This document shows positions 59,606-64,000 of a stretch of DNA of 64,000 bases, piece by piece. A program made the translations under genes and the position numbers. This DNA is from Saposhnikovia divaricata (lineage: Eukaryota > Streptophyta > Magnoliopsida > Apiales > Apiaceae). The stretch is taken from the NCBI GenBank assembly GCA_036435485.1, contig CM071595.1:103036580-103100579 (forward strand). The letters run 5' to 3'. The stretch's first letter is position 1, and every line of letters starts with the position of its first letter. Below the pieces are notes generated by a model. It worked only from the letters and a program-made list of their open reading frames with translations. It was not told where the DNA came from and made no database searches.

Positions 59606-59841
59606 TGGAACATAGCGGAGTTCTTTGGAAGGCACTCGGGAGTTTAAGAAGAATCTAGAAGTTTTCGAAACGTGGTGGAGCCTCGTAGAATCTTCCGGAA
59701 ACTTTAAGAGCTTGGGAGTTTTCTAGAGACTTCTTATGTAAATAGTTGTATATTCTAGATAGGGTAGGATCTAGAATAATCTATTGTAAATATCTAGTGG
59801 AATAATCTAGAAGCATGCAGAGTGTGCATGTTCTAGAATTC
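59564..59841 (+). promoter_or_regulatory. Cluster of eight TCTAGA sites, heat-shock-element-like
   Basis: TCTAGA occurs at 59564, 59594, 59654, 59722, 59754, 59770, 59806 and 59832. The last, TTCTAGAATTC, fits the TTCnnGAAnnTTC pattern of heat-shock elements at most positions and lies about 21 bases before the TATA box. Whether a heat-shock factor binds is inference. Confidence 0.55.
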
Positions 59842-59861
59842 TCTCCAAGTAGTGGAGGAGC

Positions 59862-59872
59862 CTATAAAAGGG
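59862..59872 (+). promoter_or_regulatory. TATA box of the gag-chromodomain LTR
   Basis: CTATAAAAGGG; the 5' LTR copy at 53860-53870 reads ATATAAAAGGG. Confidence 0.75.
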
Positions 59873-60212
59873 TGAGACCCCTCATTTGGAAAGATATAGA
59901 GTGTGATAGAGATCAAAGTAAGAGCATTCAAAGAGCTTGTGAAGGTTGGGTGCTAAACTTTGTAACTAGCAAGGGGCTAGTGTGGGACAACGGGGTTCCA
60001 TTCTCTTTGTAATAGTGGTTTACTAATAAAGAAGGGTCTTTGTTAGTAAAGTTTGTGGGTTCTATATCTTATTACTTGTTTATCCGCTGCACAAGTGTAG
60101 GCAACATTTGGGGTTGAGGCTGGTCTAGTAGTTCGTTCGGGAGATCGACAAGTGCTAGACGCCGGCACGGTGGGCTTAGAAAGGGGACGAATTCTAAGAC
60201 CGTGACATTATG

Positions 60213-60966
60213 CTCTGTTAACAAATAAAAATTCTGTTAGACAACCATGCATGTATGCAATGTTTCTAATAATCGTCCCAAGCACTAAACACAAAAACAC
60301 AAGTTGGCAAATGTTTTTACATACAATTATTCATCATGTAGGATCGAATGAAAATATCATGTGTCGGTCATGGTGGCATAGTTTTGTACTCATTTTAGTA
60401 TTCTATTTTGAATAGAATCCAGGGAATTGATTTGGCTAAACATAAAAAACTTTTAAAAGTAATTGACTACTTATAATTGTTTTAAGTTATAAATAAAAAA
60501 TTTAAATTTAAATTAATATTTATTTGCAAAAAAAATATTTTGGATAATTTCTATAAATTATTAAAAATATATATAAAAAGTTAAATTATTAAATTAAACA
60601 TGTAAATGATAATATTAACTTTTATCAAATAAAATTGTAAAATTAAAATAAATCTTTTAAAAAAATATCTTTTACTAAATTTTGATTTTGAGCTATTTTT
60701 ACAATTTTTAATTAATTTTAAATTTATCACACCACAAATTGTTTTTGGTTAAATGAAAATAAGTTTAACCCCATGGCTATCTAAGCCAAACGCACTCTAA
60801 GAAATGGTATAATACAATATCTAAAAAGATAATTTTATATTTATAAACCTATAATCACGTTTTATTACGTGAAATTTCTAAAAGCTTTTTATAAATTATG
60901 AAATTTCATAATCTCAAATAGTTCTTAAGGTCACCTAGGAGAATCAAGACTCTTTTTCTTCCTTAA
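60213..60966. other. AT-rich intergenic stretch, no gene seen
   Basis: GGCTAAACATAAAA (60431) and GGCTATCTAAGCCAAACGCA (60775) recall ends of hAT-like MITEs, but no matched inverted repeat or duplication was found. Confidence 0.4.
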
Positions 60967-60995
60967 CTAGCGTAACTGCTCGTGCAAGGCACGGG
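60967..60995 (-). mobile_element. Helitron 3' terminus, minus strand
   Basis: On the minus strand the stem CCCGTGC / GCACGAG (loop CTT, one T-G mispair) is followed eight bases later by CTAG and then T. It resembles the end at 7832-7859. The body would extend to the right; its 5' end was not found. Confidence 0.5.
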
Positions 60996-61900
60996 CCTCT
61001 ATATAAACGCCTCTAATTTTATTTTAAGGAGGGGTGTAGTGGTTGGTTTATTAATTTTTGGAGTGGAAATTCATAATTCTGAAATTATAATATGAATAGT
61101 GATATGTGTTAATAGTGCATGCCAATAAGGACTGTATATAGACTCCAATAATTTTATTGAGTATGATGTAAGTTCGAGTTATGAACGGGGATCGTGTAAT
61201 CATAAATTTGAGAGAGTAAGATGATAAACTTTGTCTTTCTAGAGTGATAGTCACTGTTTCCATATCAATACGATTACAACCGTCCATAATTAGCCGCAAA
61301 GGGTAGCATAATCATTGGAGGCAATATTAAACACAACATTATGATGATATTACCGAAAAAGAGAAAGTAAACGCATGAAAGTTGCAAGTAATAGAAAAAA
61401 TATTTCGAGTTGCAAAAATATATATCAATGCAAAAATTCTTTAGAAATGAAGAATGCACCTTAATTCTGGCTAGCATATACTTATTAGGAAGAACAAATG
61501 AATCTTGAAAAATGAAATATGTTCAAGACGAACAATTTTGCTTCCCTTAAAATATGCTAATATCATCTCTATTGCAAGTATATAATGCAATGTTATTACA
61601 CTGGCAATTAACCTATAAAAACAAAATTCCTCTAGGAAATAAATTGAGGTTGCAAAAAAGAATTTGTAAAAAAAAGTCATATAAACAAATAAAAAAAATT
61701 ATAGTTAATAACATTCTGCATCAGGTCAACCTGGAAAAATCATATTATGTTAGTTATATTATTAATCATATATCCAAAAGGAGATTAGGTATTATGTAGT
61801 ATCCCGCTAAACAAAATACATTCTTTTACGATAAATGTAAACTTGAATGTAAGTGGTTAACCAAAAAAAAATAAAATAAAATGAAATTGTATTTTATTTC
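60996..61900. other. AT-rich stretch, possibly Helitron body; no gene seen
   Basis: No recognised protein; open frames here are AT-rich and without family signatures. Confidence 0.4.
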
Positions 61901-64000
61901 TGTGACACCCCTAGATCCGGGGTCAAGGATCCAGGTCATCACGGTCCAATTTCCGATCAAAATCCATAATCTCTTGAGTCTTTTTTTTTAAATTTAATAC
62001 TTATGCAATTGACCCCATACTAATACACACACACACCAGTCATATGCTCATAGAACAACATCCATAATATTAAAAGTTTAGAGTTAAACAGTTATTAAAA
62101 ACCCAGAACCTTACTAAGTACATTGTTGAATAATACTTCTACAGGAAGCATTTCAATAACCAACAGTTTATTACAAACTTACACAATTAATTTACATAAG
62201 TCTACTAAGCCCCTTTCGCTTGTCACTACCTCGGGGATGGTCGCCAGCACTCGCTCAAAAGGTCGCCTTTCCCTTACCCTCTTGCACGGTGTAGTGCGGA
62301 GTATTGGCATGGGACCTAGCTGTAGTATAAATAAATAGCAAGAATGAGCTAAAATAGCTCAACAAGATAACTTCGATCTACTACCATAAAAGGGAAAATA
62401 AACCTTTACATGTATATATAAAAATGGGAAAATTCATCATAGTCATTAAGAAAAGAAATAATTCTTATCTATCAAATGCACCATCTATTCCTCTTTGTAC
62501 GAAAAGTAATATGTAGTATTATAATATCAGTTTCTCTTCTTAAATAATATAACAATCCATACTTCGTTTCCGTATAATTTTCCAAAAATAATATTCCATT
62601 TGAATAAGATCTCGCAATAATATCCTTCTGTTTCTTGTATACGACAACCATATACAAATATTATAAAATCAGTTTCTCTTCATTCCATATAAATAATTCC
62701 ATCACCTTATCTCATTTTCTTGGTTTCAGCATATAACTCTGAAAACCATTGTCAACATTTTCTTTTCAAAAACATTGGGGATATCTGCTGTCGCCTGATA
62801 CATTAGGACGATGATCAGTCGCCTAATCGTACCTGCTCTCTTTTTACTACCGGTAGAAGGAATGAAGATCATCCCTGGAGGAAGGCCACCTGCTAACATC
62901 CTCCCTTGGCATCTTCGTGCCGTAATAAAAATAATAAATGCTGCACTGTGTCGCACACAGCCCTGACACAGCCACTTACGCAAGTCTGTTGCAATCCCCC
63001 TTTTTGTCAAATCATTTTTCCATTTACATTTATCATTTCCATTTCCATTTCCATTTCCATTCACATTTCCATTCACATTTATTCATCACCTTTAAATCAT
63101 ATGTCATAATACTTTAATTATGACTCATACATCTTTTCTATAATTATTAAAGTCAAATATGCCTTTAGAACATAAAGTATATTCGCTCTATCCATATTCT
63201 TATCTATCTTTCTTTAATTTTCAAAATCAGGAAATAAATACTTAGCAATATAGCAACGTAGAAAAACATATATATTCCATGAAATCATTTTACTTTGAAA
63301 AAAAATAAAATAGTTTTCCAAAGTAAGAGTAGAAGAAATCTTGCTCTCTTATATACACATATATATATGTTGTTCCATCTACTTTTAAAAATAGTAGAAA
63401 ATAATCAAATAATACTTATTAAATCACAATATTTAAAAAGAATATCTTTAGCAAAATATTATAAATCATATAACCCTAGATAACACCTGATACCATTCTT
63501 TTATTTACTTTAGATAACAACTGATACCATTCTCTTATCATAAGGCATGTTCACTCCATGCATAAACTTCTCTATACATATGCATATCCATCTTCATATT
63601 CATACACATCTTCGTATACCTTTCTTTTTAATATCAATACTCAATGAAGACAAATTCTTCACAGTATAGTAATAATAGCATCACATGTATATATATATAT
63701 ATATATTCCAAGAAATCAAGTTTCTTTGAAGATAATAATTTTTCCAAGTAAGGATAGAAAAGATCTTGCCTGGATCTCTAAAGCGAGTAGGTGGAATCCT
63801 GAGTTCGTCTCCCGCTTCTATAGGAACGAAAAGGATCACCGTTAGTATATACCCCACTTAATCACTTAATCTCTACACCATAACACCCTTAACTCATATT
63901 ATACGTTTAACATGGCTTTTATGCACCAAAAGTTTACATGCACTTCACCATTTTTAAACTCGATCTAAGTTTTAGTGTATTCCACAATTTCCCTTAATAA
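61901..64000 (-). mobile_element. Minus-oriented Tekay-like LTR, cut by window end
   Basis: It starts TGTGACACCCCTAGATCC, the reverse of the end of the solo LTR at 45168 (GGTCTGGGGGTGTCACA), and has the reversed hairpin region TGAGCTAAAATAGCTCA (62345-62361) and the GATGATCAGTCGCCTAATCG block. The other end lies beyond 64000, so solo or complete status is unknown. Confidence 0.75.
63013..63080. repeat. (CATTTC)n-like hexamer repeat
   Basis: Repeated CATTTC/CATTCA hexamers within the terminal LTR. Confidence 0.85.

Larger units (their letters stand above)
53788..60207 (+). mobile_element. Pol-less chromovirus: gag fused to chromodomain
   Basis: The truncated 5' LTR (53788-53933 plus 57609-57887, interrupted by a solo LTR) is followed by a primer-binding site, one gag-like frame ending in a chromodomain, a polypurine tract and a complete 3' LTR (59521-60207). 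Protease, RT, RNase H and integrase are absent. It is a TR-GAG-like non-autonomous element, unusual in keeping the C-terminal chromodomain. The first 270 bp of the 5' LTR are missing, so the target duplication cannot be checked. Confidence 0.85.
59521..60207 (+). repeat. 3' LTR of the gag-chromodomain element
   Basis: 687 bp, TGTCACGCCC...CGTGACA. U3 holds eight TCTAGA sites (59564-59837) and a TATA box (CTATAAAAGGG, 59862-59872). The rest matches both fragments of the 5' LTR. Confidence 0.92.

Noticed and set aside
60420..60800. hAT-like MITE from TTTGGCTAAAC and AAGCCAAACGCA words
   Set aside because: The words are not part of a matched inverted repeat and no 8-bp duplication is visible.

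Overview
This is nuclear DNA from a flowering plant, almost certainly a eudicot. It is AT-rich and densely packed with LTR retrotransposons of lineages restricted to plants (Tat-type and chromovirus Ty3/Gypsy). It also holds a tRNA-derived SINE, MITEs and Helitron ends, a plant B3-domain relic and one plant-specific S-protein homologue gene. No rRNA, tRNA or organellar genes were seen. The species cannot be named from the sequence.

Layout. 1-1446: anonymous AT-rich DNA. 1447-6937: a minus-strand Tat-lineage Gypsy element cut off inside integrase, with its 5' LTR on the right. 6938-10133: AT-rich spacer with a Helitron 3' end (7832-7859) and a SINE in an 18-bp target duplication (9725-9905). 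10134-35744: a four-level nest. A non-coding LTR element (10134-35739, duplication ACAAG) contains a minus-strand Tekay-like chromovirus (11043-33597, duplication TTCAT). That contains a plus-strand Tekay chromovirus (11079-24942, duplication AGGGT/AGGGC), whose 3' LTR contains a copia-type solo LTR (23409-24475). A Mutator-like MITE (29527-30001) sits in the minus element.

35745-41251 is the only low-copy-looking stretch. It holds a degraded B3-domain gene, a solo LTR (36922-38581), coding-like fragments, a MITE, a tandem duplication and an intact secreted S-protein homologue gene (40787-41227). 41252-45168 is a solo LTR starting 24 bp after that gene. 45976-53438 is a second solo LTR carrying a third one in reverse orientation. 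53788-60207 is a chromovirus derivative that kept gag and the chromodomain but lost pol; a solo LTR lies in its 5' LTR. 60967-60995 is a second Helitron end. 61901-64000 is a minus-strand LTR running off the window.

Most unusual signal: three diverged Tekay-type LTR families in this window carry, in the same order and the same part of the LTR, an array of about eight short stem-loops. Loops are similar (ATTGTTC-like) but stems differ and co-vary, with wobble pairs that make sense only in the sense-strand RNA. Other points of interest are the pol-less gag-chromodomain reading frame, a cluster of eight TCTAGA sites upstream of its LTR TATA box, and the fact that nearly all in-frame stops in the chromoviruses look like C-to-T decay.
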